Below, in pieces: positions 1 to 6,668 of a DNA stretch of 14,141 bases. This DNA is from Multiplicimicrobium sp043718225. Lineage in GTDB: Bacteria > Omnitrophota > Omnitrophia > Omnitrophales > Aquincolibacteriaceae. Every line of letters begins with the position of its first letter. Positions within the stretch are counted from its first letter, which is position 1. The translations under genes were made by a program, and so were the position numbers. The notes under the pieces are model-generated. The model ran no database searches, had not been told where the DNA came from, and worked only from the letters and a program-made list of their open reading frames with translations. The stretch covers positions 1 through 14,141 of the forward strand of contig JAYSWD010000110.1 in assembly GCA_043718225.1 (NCBI GenBank). The letters are read 5' to 3'.

Positions 1-174
1 GCGAAAAGGTTTTAAAACCGGGTCCGCGGCTTGTCCCAACATTTGAACGTACGGATGAAAAGGGCTTAAAAGCCAGGTTAACACGGCCTGAATGATGATG
101 ATCCACATCAGCACCGTGACGATGCCTTGAACAATAAAAGCGAGCCCGTTTAATATTTCACCGATGATAAACAT
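1..174 (-). CDS. yggT: YggT family membrane protein (partial, N-terminal 58 residues)
   Basis: Small integral membrane protein of the YggT family; the molecular role of the family is not firmly established. The 58 visible residues begin MFIIGEILNGL, run through a long hydrophobic segment (about residues 11-36, ending IIIIQAVLTWLL) and reach the family-like stretch SPFHPYVQ...ADPVLKPFR, which matches the usual 'NP-x-NP...EPVLxPxR' pattern after the first membrane helix. The gene runs off the left edge, so the rest, normally including a second membrane segment, is missing. The ATG at 174 is preceded by GGGAG (minus strand, 186-182) at 7-nt spacing. It lies downstream of yggS and proC, the typical gene order for this family, and is probably the distal gene of the same operon. 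Confidence 0.85.
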   Translation of the reverse strand, partial: MFIIGEILNGLAFIVQGIVTVLMWIIIIQAVLTWLLSPFHPYVQMLGQAADPVLKPFR

Positions 175-203
175 GTTCTATCTCCCAATTCTTTACTACG
201 ACC

Positions 204-232
204 TTGCAATCTGAGCTTGTCGAAGATTGCAA
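204..232. repeat. Palindromic REP-like hairpin between proC and yggT
   Basis: A perfect 9-bp inverted repeat (TTGCAATCT at 204-212, AGATTGCAA at 224-232) encloses the 11-nt loop GAGCTTGTCGA. The core reads CTGAGCTTGTCGAAG, a sequence that recurs as a repeat in many bacterial genomes by my recollection. A run of five T follows on the plus strand only, so it is not an intrinsic terminator for the minus-strand genes. It could stabilise the 3' end of the proC message. Confidence 0.6.
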
Positions 233-266
233 TTTTTCCAGCATCGAGGGTTGTAATTTATAACCG

Positions 267-1067
267 TTACCGGCTTAATTGCCGGCTGCGTTTAACCGCG
301 GCTTGCAAGGCCGCGAAAAAGATCTTCGGAAATTTGCGGTATTTTAACACAGACAACGCCGCATGCGTGGTTCCCTTCTTCGAAGTAACCCTTTCTCTGA
401 GCAAAGCCGGAGACTCGGAGCTCAGCGAAGCCAAACGACCCGCACCGAGCGCGGTTTGAACGGCAAGCAGGCGCGCGGATTTTTCATCCAATCCGTTCCC
501 CCGCGCAAAATCAGCCAGCAGCTCCATCATCAAAAAGAAATACGCCGGCCCGCTTCCGCTTACTGCGGTAACTACATCAAAATGCTTTTCATCCAGAAGC
601 ACCGTGCTGCCGCAGGCGGAAAAAAGCGTTTGCGCTACTTTCAAAGCTTCTTTTTTTTGCGAGCATAACGCTGTCACTGAAGCACCCACTTGCGCACCGA
701 GATTCGGCATAGCGCGCACCAAAACCGCCGGCCCCAGGTGCTTTCTGAGCCCCGCCAGTTTCACTCCGGCAAGAATCGAAATGACTGTTTTACGGGAATT
801 TAAAAAGGGGCGGATAGACAAGGCAGTTTCCGTCAAGTCTTGCGGCTTCACGGCCAGCAAAATAATATCCGTTTTCTGAACCACTTCGGCCGCGTCCTGC
901 GCCGCGCGGCATTTATTTTTGCGGCTGAAAGCCAGAGTTTTACCCTTCATTTTATCCGTAACCCACACCTGTGAAGGAACGCAGATTTTATTTTGAAAAG
1001 CTCCCGCCAAAATCGCCGAACCCATATTACCGCAGCCGATTAATCCGATTTTTTTTGTAATCTTCAT
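267..1067 (-). CDS. proC: Pyrroline-5-carboxylate reductase
   Basis: Cytoplasmic NAD(P)H-dependent enzyme that reduces delta-1-pyrroline-5-carboxylate to L-proline, the last step of proline synthesis. The 266-residue product has the usual family length. Visible motifs are the Rossmann dinucleotide loop GCGNMG at residues 11-16, AVKPQDL, the MPN element in VRAMPNLGAQVG, the SGSGPAYF substrate region and the C-terminal RERVTSKKGTT. The last is normally VTSPGGTT, so two residues differ from the common form. I chose the ATG at 1067 because AAGGAG lies 7 nt upstream; an in-frame TTG at 1073 abuts that ribosome site and is unlikely. It lies 73 bp downstream of yggS, as in many genomes. Family assignment is secure; kinetics and cofactor preference cannot be read here. 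Confidence 0.95.
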   Translation of the reverse strand: MKITKKIGLIGCGNMGSAILAGAFQNKICVPSQVWVTDKMKGKTLAFSRKNKCRAAQDAAEVVQKTDIILLAVKPQDLTETALSIRPFLNSRKTVISILAGVKLAGLRKHLGPAVLVRAMPNLGAQVGASVTALCSQKKEALKVAQTLFSACGSTVLLDEKHFDVVTAVSGSGPAYFFLMMELLADFARGNGLDEKSARLLAVQTALGAGRLASLSSESPALLRERVTSKKGTTHAALSVLKYRKFPKIFFAALQAAVKRSRQLSR

Positions 1068-1089
1068 TGTCAAACTCCTTTGTCACTTC

Positions 1090-1126
1090 ACACTCGCGGG
1101 AATGCGTTCCGCAGTTCCGGGAGTGT
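1090..1126. repeat. Imperfect hairpin in the yggS-proC gap
   Basis: Arms ACACTC (1090-1095) and GAGTGT (1121-1126) pair, with inner GGAA (1099-1102) and TTCC (1115-1118). An alternative small hairpin, GGAA-TGCG-TTCC, lies at 1099-1110. On the minus strand the U-rich stretch precedes the hairpin, so it does not look like a terminator. It would sit in the leader just before the proC ribosome site. Function unknown. Confidence 0.4.
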
Positions 1127-1140
1127 AAAAAAACCGCCGC

Positions 1141-1809
1141 TTACTTTCTAACTCCAAACAAAGCGGTTCCGATTCTTACCATTGTCGCGCCTTCTTCAAC
1201 CGCAATTTCAAAATCACCCGACATTCCCATCGAAAGATGTTTCCAATCAAAACCAGTGTAATCTCTTTTTAACTTTTCAAATAACAGTCTCGCCGCGCGA
1301 AAAACATTTCGAATTTCATTCTTATTTTCGGTCAAAGGCGCCATGGTCATCAAGCCTTTGATTTTAACCGGAGAATTCGCCGTAACACGGTTTAAAAAAT
1401 CATTGATCTTATTTTCAGAAAAACCCGCTTTGGTAGCTTCTCCGCTGAGATTGACCTGCATAAGGCATTCCACAATAGTGATCTTCTGTTTGACAGCCTC
1501 AGCGCATATCTTCTCATATAATTCAATGCGATCCAGCGAATGAATCAGCGCCGCCGCGCCCACAATATCTTTTACTTTGTTCGTTTGCAATCTGCCGATC
1601 ATATGCCAGCGAATTTCTTTTGGAAGCGCTTTCCGTTTTTCCAAAAGTTCTTGAACTTTATTTTCGCCGAAATCGCGCAGCCCCAAATCATAAGCCCGCT
1701 GAACAGCTTCCGGAGCCACTGTTTTTGTCACCGCGATCAAATCAACACTTCGCTCAGAGGCGCGTTTGATACGGGCACGGACTTCAGCAAGTTCCGTTTC
1801 AATAGGCAT
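1141..1809 (-). CDS. yggS: YggS-family pyridoxal phosphate homeostasis protein
   Basis: Single-domain PLP-binding protein of the YggS/PROSC (PLPBP) family, resembling the N-terminal domain of alanine racemase but without a known catalytic reaction; it buffers intracellular PLP and affects amino-acid metabolism. The 222-residue length is typical. LIAVTKT places the PLP-binding lysine at residue 29. Further family motifs are LGLRDFGENKVQE, IRWHMIGRLQTNKVK and the C-terminal LSMGMSGDFEIAV followed by VRIGTALFG, which form the phosphate-binding end of the barrel. The ATG at 1809 is only 1 nt past the stop of the DUF4340 gene and has no strong ribosome site, which suggests translational coupling. 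Position next to proC and yggT is the classical arrangement. Confidence 0.95.
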   Translation of the reverse strand: MPIETELAEVRARIKRASERSVDLIAVTKTVAPEAVQRAYDLGLRDFGENKVQELLEKRKALPKEIRWHMIGRLQTNKVKDIVGAAALIHSLDRIELYEKICAEAVKQKITIVECLMQVNLSGEATKAGFSENKINDFLNRVTANSPVKIKGLMTMAPLTENKNEIRNVFRAARLLFEKLKRDYTGFDWKHLSMGMSGDFEIAVEEGATMVRIGTALFGVRK

Positions 1810-1810
1810 T

Positions 1811-2824
1811 CTAAGACTGCGAAGTTAACGCCGCCGCTGCCGCGGGATGATTGGCTTTGTCCAGGGCATCCAGTAAATCTAAAATTTCAATCACCTTGGT
1901 TTGATCAACCAAAAACAGTGATTTTTCATTTTCCCGTTTTGCGTAATAAGCTGTTTTAAGGGGCGCATCTTTTCCAAAATAGACAGTTTCGTTGTGAGAG
2001 CCCGAACGAATTTGGATCCGGTCGGAAATCATGCTTATTCCCGCGACGGCGGCATCGACGGCCGCTTCATCGACGAATTCCTTTACATAAAGCTTGGAAA
2101 AAACCTGGATGACCGCTGCCATCTGATCTTCCGCCACCGGTTTTCCGATTAAATCAAGCGGCTCCATCCAATACCACGCGCCGTTTCTTAAAGTCCATTC
2201 AAAAGTCATTTGGCCCATCTCAACATAAACATGATCCATTTTAGGAACCGGCGTCATAAAAATACGTTTCTCTCGCATCTCGTAAACGCTCTTGCGAAAA
2301 GCGGACTTAACCGCTTTGGGAAGAATAAAATAAGCATTTTTATCATCCCAGCGCGCAAAAATTCCGGCGCCCGTCGGAACTTGTTTACCTAAATAAAGAA
2401 AATGCCTTTCGGAGCCCTCCGTGGTGCCCACTCCCACTTTGATTTCCGGTTGATCCAGGCCGTACTCTTCCCACTTTCCTTCAGGCCGCAAAAGCTTCTG
2501 ATTCAAAGCGAGTTTTACCATTCCCGCCATGCCCTGCGCCATGGCCTGGTCCGCGAGCGCCCTCACGGGATAAACAATTTGCCAAACCGTACCCTGTTTT
2601 TCAAGCCAGAATGTTTCTTCTTTATTCATTTCCTGGACTTGAATAAAGTTTACTTTTTGATCTTTTTTTAATTCGGGTAATTTTTCTTCAACCTGAACCT
2701 TGAAATCATCACTTGCCATTTTCACTTCTTCCATGCGCGCGGATTCGCGCTGGGTTTGCGAAAGATAAAGAACTAAAGCGCCGAAAAACAAAATGACAAA
2801 AAAAAGCGTCGTGCGGAACTTCAT
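1811..2824 (-). CDS. DUF4340 membrane-anchored protein of a Gld-like ABC cassette
   Basis: About 337 residues with one N-terminal hydrophobic segment (roughly residues 5-21, TTLFFVILFFGALVLYL) after a short basic start, then a soluble part probably outside the cytoplasmic membrane. The body has the repetitive beta-rich character of DUF4340: VNFIQVQ, a WLEKQG/WQIVYPVRA section, YGLDQPEIKVGVG, FLYLGKQVPTGAGIFARWDD and FRKSVYEMREKRIF. DUF4340 proteins are commonly encoded after a GldG-like gene in ABC-2 cassettes; the biochemical role is unknown. I chose the ATG at 2824 because AAGG lies about 8 nt upstream; a GTG at 2833 in the same frame overlaps that ribosome site. It abuts yggS (1 nt) but is separated from the GldG-like gene by 234 bp that carry a palindromic repeat. 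Confidence 0.8.
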   Translation of the reverse strand: MKFRTTLFFVILFFGALVLYLSQTQRESARMEEVKMASDDFKVQVEEKLPELKKDQKVNFIQVQEMNKEETFWLEKQGTVWQIVYPVRALADQAMAQGMAGMVKLALNQKLLRPEGKWEEYGLDQPEIKVGVGTTEGSERHFLYLGKQVPTGAGIFARWDDKNAYFILPKAVKSAFRKSVYEMREKRIFMTPVPKMDHVYVEMGQMTFEWTLRNGAWYWMEPLDLIGKPVAEDQMAAVIQVFSKLYVKEFVDEAAVDAAVAGISMISDRIQIRSGSHNETVYFGKDAPLKTAYYAKRENEKSLFLVDQTKVIEILDLLDALDKANHPAAAAALTSQS

Positions 2825-2842
2825 TGAATACACCTTGAAAAA

Positions 2843-2975
2843 GTCATTGCGAGGAGACCGGAGGCCGACGCGGCAATGACGTTTTTGTCATTCCCGCGAA
2901 GGCGGGAATCCCGATCAAGTCGGGGATGACACTTCGCATCAGATTGCTTCGGTCGCCATGCTTCCTCGCAATGAC
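2843..2975. repeat. Composite palindromic repeat element
   Basis: GTCATTGCGAGGA (2843-2855) and its exact inverse TCCTCGCAATGAC (2963-2975) bound this 133-bp block. A smaller inverted pair, GTCATTGC/GCAATGAC, closes the left part at 2843-2880, and a second palindromic unit lies at 2887-2930. The layout suggests one repeat inserted into another. It occupies most of the gap between the GldG-like and DUF4340 genes. No gene is convincing here: a 71-codon minus-strand frame across it is only repeat sequence read as protein. The remaining sequence (2976-3058) shows nothing I can name. Confidence 0.75.
2887..2930. repeat. Nested GTCAT...ATGAC unit with ATTCCC-N8-GGGAAT core
   Basis: The unit begins GTCAT and ends ATGAC. 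Its core ATTCCCGCGAAGGCGGGAAT (2890-2909) has the form ATTCCC-N8-GGGAAT, followed by the partial palindrome CCCGATCAAGTCGGGG. That 20-bp form equals the consensus of the neisserial dRS3 repeat, which certain filamentous phages use as an insertion target. The match is to a short palindrome and does not show common descent. Confidence 0.65.
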
Positions 2976-3058
2976 GGCGAACTGAATACCCACACAGGAT
3001 GTAAGCTTCCATTGTTTTACTTAAGCGCGAAATCATGATGATTTTTCAACGGTTTGGC

Positions 3059-4408
3059 TCATCCGGTCCTTGATCGAATAAAAAGATAAATCCCAATCGG
3101 AATAAAAAGCGCCAAGGGGTACATGCCCAATATCAGGACGAGCAAACCTTGCCGCTGATATTCTTTGAGTAAAAGCGGCTTAAAGGGCGAACGGCGCGGA
3201 CGGACATGAATAAACCGGCTGTCGCGTCCCGCCCATTTTAGAATTTCAGCGGCAAAATCAAGATTTTGGGATATCCCAAGATACCCATTAGTGAAAAAAT
3301 CACTGTCCCCGACAATAATCATCCGCCCGCCATTTGTGCCGCGCTTTTCAACGGCAACAGCCAGAGGCAGGGGCCCGGCAATGTCATGTTTTACATCGAA
3401 ACTTGCTTTTCCGTCTTCAAGCAGCACCAAATCCGATTCCGCCCAACTGCTGTTATTGGTCATGGCAAGCGGAGAAATTTCCAAATCCGCGGGAATATCG
3501 GTGGATGGCTGTACCGTGCGCGCGACGGGAAAAAAAGTAGGGTCGCGCATGCGTTTCATTGATTCATGTTTCGAATAAGTCATGATTGAGGGCATCAGAA
3601 AATCTCCGCCCACGACACGGCTGGCTTTATCGACCAGTACATTTTCACCCACCGCGACGCCAAAGGTTTTAAAAAAATCAATAAACTTTCTTCCCACGCC
3701 CAGGTCCATCGGATCGATTAGAAAAACAAGGCTGCGGCCCTTTTCAAACGCTTTGCGCAGCTTTTCAAATTCATCCGGCGCGGGCTCAGTGTGAGGCCCC
3801 GCCATCACCGTGACATTGCAAGAATCGGGGATGCCGTCGCGGGCCAGCACAATCGAATGAATACTGATTTCACCGTTTTGAATATTTTTGACGAAAGTCA
3901 CCGCGCCGTTACGCTCGTTACTCTTGATATTTAATTCCTGATGGCCCGTCACAAAACAGACATCCAGTTTCCGCGGATGTGCCAGCCTGAAAAGCGCGTT
4001 AGTGAACGACTCTTCCGTGAAATTATAAATCCGTTCTTCCTGCTTTCCCGAGCGAATAATTGTCGTATAGTTTTGCTCGACGCCATATTCTTCGGCCAAT
4101 TTCGGGCGGCGGACAGGATCATATAAATTAAACTGAAAACGCGGGTGCGCAGACTGACATTGCTTAAGAAAAATCGTCAAAGCTTCGCGCGACGGGTCAT
4201 CCTTGGGATAAAAGGCGATAATTTCTAACGGCTTCGCGGCAAGCTCGCCTAATACACGCACCGTCTCTTCGGGAAGCGAATGTATTTTTTCATGCGTCAA
4301 GTCGTAATGCCAATCAATTTTTCTGATGGCCAGGTAAACCAGCACAATACTTGCGGTAAAAAGCAACGTGATCAGTAAAAGTTGAAAGCGGTACCAAAGC
4401 TGTTTCAT
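3059..4408 (-). CDS. GldG-like ABC transporter auxiliary protein
   Basis: A 449-residue membrane protein of the family that includes GldG and other ABC-2 associated auxiliary proteins. Membrane helices lie at both ends: about residues 10-28 (FQLLLITLLFTASIVLVYL) and about 422-445 (GLLVLILGMYPLALFIPIGIYLF). The large loop between them is probably extracytoplasmic and has family features: the early stretch LTHEKIHSLPEETVRVL, a central GHQELNIKSNERNG segment, RSLVFLIDPMDLG, and near the end MIIVGDSDFFTNGYLG followed by NLDFAAEILKWAG. The ATG at 4408 has GAGGGGG just upstream. It follows the permease gene, separated by a repeat element, and precedes the DUF4340 gene. The cargo is unknown; in Bacteroidota related proteins serve gliding, but gliding cannot be inferred from this cassette alone. 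Confidence 0.85.
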   Translation of the reverse strand: MKQLWYRFQLLLITLLFTASIVLVYLAIRKIDWHYDLTHEKIHSLPEETVRVLGELAAKPLEIIAFYPKDDPSREALTIFLKQCQSAHPRFQFNLYDPVRRPKLAEEYGVEQNYTTIIRSGKQEERIYNFTEESFTNALFRLAHPRKLDVCFVTGHQELNIKSNERNGAVTFVKNIQNGEISIHSIVLARDGIPDSCNVTVMAGPHTEPAPDEFEKLRKAFEKGRSLVFLIDPMDLGVGRKFIDFFKTFGVAVGENVLVDKASRVVGGDFLMPSIMTYSKHESMKRMRDPTFFPVARTVQPSTDIPADLEISPLAMTNNSSWAESDLVLLEDGKASFDVKHDIAGPLPLAVAVEKRGTNGGRMIIVGDSDFFTNGYLGISQNLDFAAEILKWAGRDSRFIHVRPRRSPFKPLLLKEYQRQGLLVLILGMYPLALFIPIGIYLFIRSRTG

Positions 4409-4427
4409 GCAGCCCCCTCGCCCGTCA

Positions 4428-4540
4428 GAAAGTGTTCAAATAGCTTCAGATGCAAGGCGCGCGCAAGCGCCTGAGGAGGCGTATGGAGAAATACGCCGCA
4501 CGAAGAAGTGCCGTGCGCAACGAAGCAGGTGAACTTTTTC
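4428..4540. repeat. 113-bp multi-hairpin element between permease and GldG-like genes
   Basis: The ends form imperfect terminal inverted repeats: GAAAGTGTTCA (4428-4438) against GAAAAAGTTCA read on the minus strand from 4540, 9 of 11 identical. Inside are three hairpins: GGCGC/GCGCC (4456-4460 and 4467-4471), GGCGTAT/ATACGCC (4478-4484 and 4491-4497) and GCACG/CGTGC (4498-4502 and 4512-4516). It fills the space between the permease stop and the ribosome site of the GldG-like gene, where such genes are usually adjacent. It looks like a small non-coding mobile or REP-type element. No target-site duplication is evident. Confidence 0.6.
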
Positions 4541-4550
4541 AACATCTTTT

Positions 4551-5327
4551 TCATGAGCTTTTCCAGTTGCGCGTGGAAATGGATAGCACTGATAAAGTCA
4601 AAAAGAAAAATCCGACAAGAACAAAATACGCAGCATGCTGAAAATGGAGCTGACCCAAAGTAAAGTAGCGGTAATGATCGAGGGGCGAAATCTCCTGAAA
4701 AATCAACGCCATCCTGCCCTCAGAAATCTTTGCCGCCCATTCTAAAACCCAAAAAACAAGAAAAACACCAAACGTCGAAACTGCCGACAACACGGGGCTT
4801 TTCGTTAAACTTGATATAAAAAAACCTAAAGACAAATAACAAAGGCCTAGCATCCAAAACCCGATAAATGCCAGAAAAACAACGCGCCAATCGAAATCGG
4901 CGCCGGCCATTTGCGCGACTAAGCCATAACCTAAAAGCGGAACCGCTAGCAATTCAAACATCCAGACTTGACCCAAAAACTTGCCCATCACAATTTCAAA
5001 ATCGGACAACGGATAAGTAAACAAAAGCTCGAGGGTCTGGTCGCGCCTTTCTTCGGCAAAACCGCGCATCGTGAGAATAGGCACAATAAAAATAAGCAAG
5101 GTAGATAAGTTCATATAGAACGAACCAAAAATATAGTTGGTTTGATTCAGTCCCATTTCTTCCATATTCATACTGCCCGGATTCATGGAAATTTTGGCAT
5201 AACCCAACAGGAGCAGTGAAAAGAAAAGCCCCGAAACCAGAAAAAAGAAAAGCGTCACAAACACGCCCGTCCAGGTGTGAAAGTAAGAGGAAAATTCCTT
5301 GCGCGCTAAAAATAAAATGTTTTTCAT
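4551..5327 (-). CDS. ABC-2 type transporter permease (GldF-like)
   Basis: Polytopic inner-membrane permease of 258 residues, the expected length for GldF/ABC-2 single-domain permeases, with about six hydrophobic segments: near residues 18-42, 72-87, 120-138, 148-172, 180-196 and 230-247. The diagnostic cytoplasmic loop after the second helix reads MRGFAEERRDQTLELLFTYPLSDFEIVMGKFLG, here as short pieces MRGFAEERRDQT and PLSDFEIVMGK; this region contacts the ATPase. The N-terminus MKNILFLARKEF is typical, with the acidic-basic RKE patch before the first helix. The ATG at 5327 has only a weak AAGAG upstream. It pairs with the ATPase encoded upstream at 5725-6666, from which a roughly 400-bp repeat cluster separates it. 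Substrate unknown. Confidence 0.88.
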   Translation of the reverse strand: MKNILFLARKEFSSYFHTWTGVFVTLFFFLVSGLFFSLLLLGYAKISMNPGSMNMEEMGLNQTNYIFGSFYMNLSTLLIFIVPILTMRGFAEERRDQTLELLFTYPLSDFEIVMGKFLGQVWMFELLAVPLLGYGLVAQMAGADFDWRVVFLAFIGFWMLGLCYLSLGFFISSLTKSPVLSAVSTFGVFLVFWVLEWAAKISEGRMALIFQEISPLDHYRYFTLGQLHFQHAAYFVLVGFFFLTLSVLSISTRNWKSS

Positions 5328-5460
5328 GACAACTCTTTTATCATTTTTTACCGGTTGTCACTCCTGCGAAAGCAGAAGTCTGACACGCAGTGTCATCCCC
5401 GCGAAGGCGGGGATCCAGTCTTTGTAACTCTAGATCCCGGATAACCGCTTCGCGCTTTCC

Positions 5461-5494
5461 GGGATGAAATTCGTACAAACAATTTACGGTCGCT
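5461..5494. repeat. 34-bp direct repeat, copy A
   Basis: Identical over 34 bp to 5666-5699; both begin GGGATGAAATTCGTACAAAC. In each case the repeat starts inside the right arm of an ATCCC...GGGAT palindrome. Similarity continues, less exactly, for about 25 bp (AAATTGTGTGTTCATTT here), so the duplicated unit is longer than the perfect core. Confidence 0.8.
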
Positions 5495-5665
5495 TGCTCT
5501 GCAAATTGTGTGTTCATTTAGTCCTTAGCGACCTTTTTAATTGCTGTCATCACGGACTTGATCCGGGATCTCAGCTTCCTGCTTTTGCAGGAATGACACC
5601 CATCGTTCACTCTAGATCCCCGCCTTCGCGAGAATCTAGCATTCCTCTGGATCCCCGCCTTTGCG

Positions 5666-5699
5666 GGGATGAAATTCGTACAAACAATTTACGGTCGCT
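5666..5699. repeat. 34-bp direct repeat, copy B
   Basis: Exact second copy of 5461-5494. It overlaps the hairpin that follows the ABC ATPase stop codon. Downstream it reads AAATTGTGTACTCATTT, a close relative of the sequence after copy A. Confidence 0.8.
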
Positions 5700-5719
5700 G
5701 TACTCCGTAAATTGTGTAC
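5678..5719. other. Stem-loop just after the ABC ATPase gene
   Basis: CAATTTACGG (5685-5694) pairs perfectly with CCGTAAATTG (5705-5714). The stem extends through GTACA (5678-5682) and TGTAC (5715-5719) across a two-base bulge, giving 15 pairs with a 10-nt loop. It begins 5 nt after the ATPase stop. No strong U-run follows on the minus strand, so it is a poor intrinsic terminator; mRNA 3' end protection or a processing site inside the operon is possible. Confidence 0.5.
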
Positions 5720-5724
5720 TCATT

Positions 5725-6666
5725 TCATTTCAATAATTTAAGAAAGATTTCTTCCAAAGTTAATTGTTCGCGTTTAATTTCAATCACGGCGATTCCCTGT
5801 TTAGAAAGCCGTTCCGTAATCACATTTCGAAACTCAAGCTGAACGGGCGCCCGGCAGGTTATCATCACCTGCTCGCTGTCGGAAACAATAAAGTTGATGT
5901 CCTTAAGCCCTTCGATTTCTTTCAGTATCGCAAGGGCTTCGGAAGTTTTTGTGCGCCCCAAAATGGTGACTTGGATTTGAAAGTCCTCCGCTAAATGCGC
6001 TTCCAATTCTTCAACCGTTCCGCTCGCAAGAACCCGGCCCTTATTCAACATGACAACACGATTGCATAACATGGTTACTTCGGGAAGAATATGCGTTGAA
6101 AATAAAACCGCGCGGCCGGATTTCAGGCTGTGGATCAAGGAACGTATTTCAGAAATTTGTTTCGGATCAAGCCCCGATGTGGGCTCATCCAAAACCAAAA
6201 GCTTGGGGTCGCCCAAAAGCGCCTGCGCCAACCCGACACGCTGCTTAAAACCTTTTGAGAGCCGCCCGATCAAGCGTTTGCGCTCCTCGCCCAATCCGCA
6301 TTGTTCTATTTTTTCGGCGACTTGTTTTCCACGTTTTAGGAAGCCGACACCTTTTACTGCCGCGACAAAATGGAGGTATTCGTGCACTCGCATATCACCA
6401 TAAAGGCTGACCGTTTCGGGCAGATAACCGATCAACTTTTTGGCGGATTTAGGGTCGTCATGCATATCGATGCCGTCGATGACGATCCGGCCCGAGGAGG
6501 GCGGAAAATAACCGCAAATCATGCGCATGGCCGTGGTCTTACCGGCGCCGTTGGGGCCCAGAAAACCAACAATTTCTCCGGATGAAAGTGAAAGCGTCAG
6601 ATCTTTGACAGCCTGAAGAGAGGTAAACTTTTTAGAAACCTGATCAACCTGGAGAATCGAAGTCAT
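5725..6666 (-). CDS. ABC transporter ATP-binding protein (GldA-like)
   Basis: Cytoplasmic ATPase of an ABC-2 type exporter, 313 residues. Motifs: Walker A GPNGAGKT at 37-44; a Q-loop region GYLPETVSLYGDM in which Glu84 stands where Gln is canonical, common in this subgroup; signature LSKGF at 136-140; Walker B LLVLDEP followed by the D-loop GLDP at 157-168; H-loop His192 in STHIL. The last 100 or so residues form the regulatory tail seen in GldA/NatA-like ATPases, ending EQLTLEEIFLKLLK. The ATG at 6666 is 2 nt past the tyrS stop and lacks a clear ribosome site, suggesting coupling to tyrS. The frame stays open upstream inside tyrS, but that extension reads as basic, non-homologous sequence. 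Partner permease is encoded at 4551-5327. Confidence 0.92.
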   Translation of the reverse strand: MTSILQVDQVSKKFTSLQAVKDLTLSLSSGEIVGFLGPNGAGKTTAMRMICGYFPPSSGRIVIDGIDMHDDPKSAKKLIGYLPETVSLYGDMRVHEYLHFVAAVKGVGFLKRGKQVAEKIEQCGLGEERKRLIGRLSKGFKQRVGLAQALLGDPKLLVLDEPTSGLDPKQISEIRSLIHSLKSGRAVLFSTHILPEVTMLCNRVVMLNKGRVLASGTVEELEAHLAEDFQIQVTILGRTKTSEALAILKEIEGLKDINFIVSDSEQVMITCRAPVQLEFRNVITERLSKQGIAVIEIKREQLTLEEIFLKLLK

Positions 6667-6668
6667 TA

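Larger units (their letters stand above)
5356..5719. repeat. Cluster of palindromic repeats between ATPase and permease genes
   Basis: At least six inverted units are packed here: TGTCA...TGACA at 5356-5385; ATCCCC-N8-GGGGAT at 5395-5414; ATCCCGGA/TCCGGGAT at 5434-5465; TGTCAT...ATGACA at 5545-5598, enclosing TTCCTGC-TTTT-GCAGGAA; CTAGAT/ATCTAG at 5612-5639; ATCCCC-N8-GGGGAT at 5651-5670. The cores at 5395 and 5651 are one-base-pair compensated versions of the 2890 core (ATCCCC/GGGGAT against ATTCCC/GGGAAT), which points to a shared structure. A 90-codon plus-strand frame across the cluster is repeat sequence and not a credible gene. Confidence 0.75.

Noticed and set aside
1090..1126. Hairpin near a run of A/T as a terminator between yggS and proC
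   Set aside because: On the transcribed minus strand the T-run comes before the hairpin, so the arrangement cannot form an intrinsic terminator for yggS.
2821..3036. 71-codon minus-strand frame upstream of the DUF4340 gene
   Set aside because: Its product (HPRLDRDSRLRGNDK) is the translation of the ATTCCC/GGGAAT palindromic repeat; no ribosome site and no domain.
2843..5719. CRISPR array
   Set aside because: The repeats are palindromic, unevenly spaced and of different types, with no regular spacer length and no cas genes nearby.
5464..5736. 90-codon plus-strand frame in the repeat cluster
   Set aside because: It contains the translated palindromes and both 34-bp direct repeats and runs into the ATPase stop region on the opposite strand. 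No coding character.
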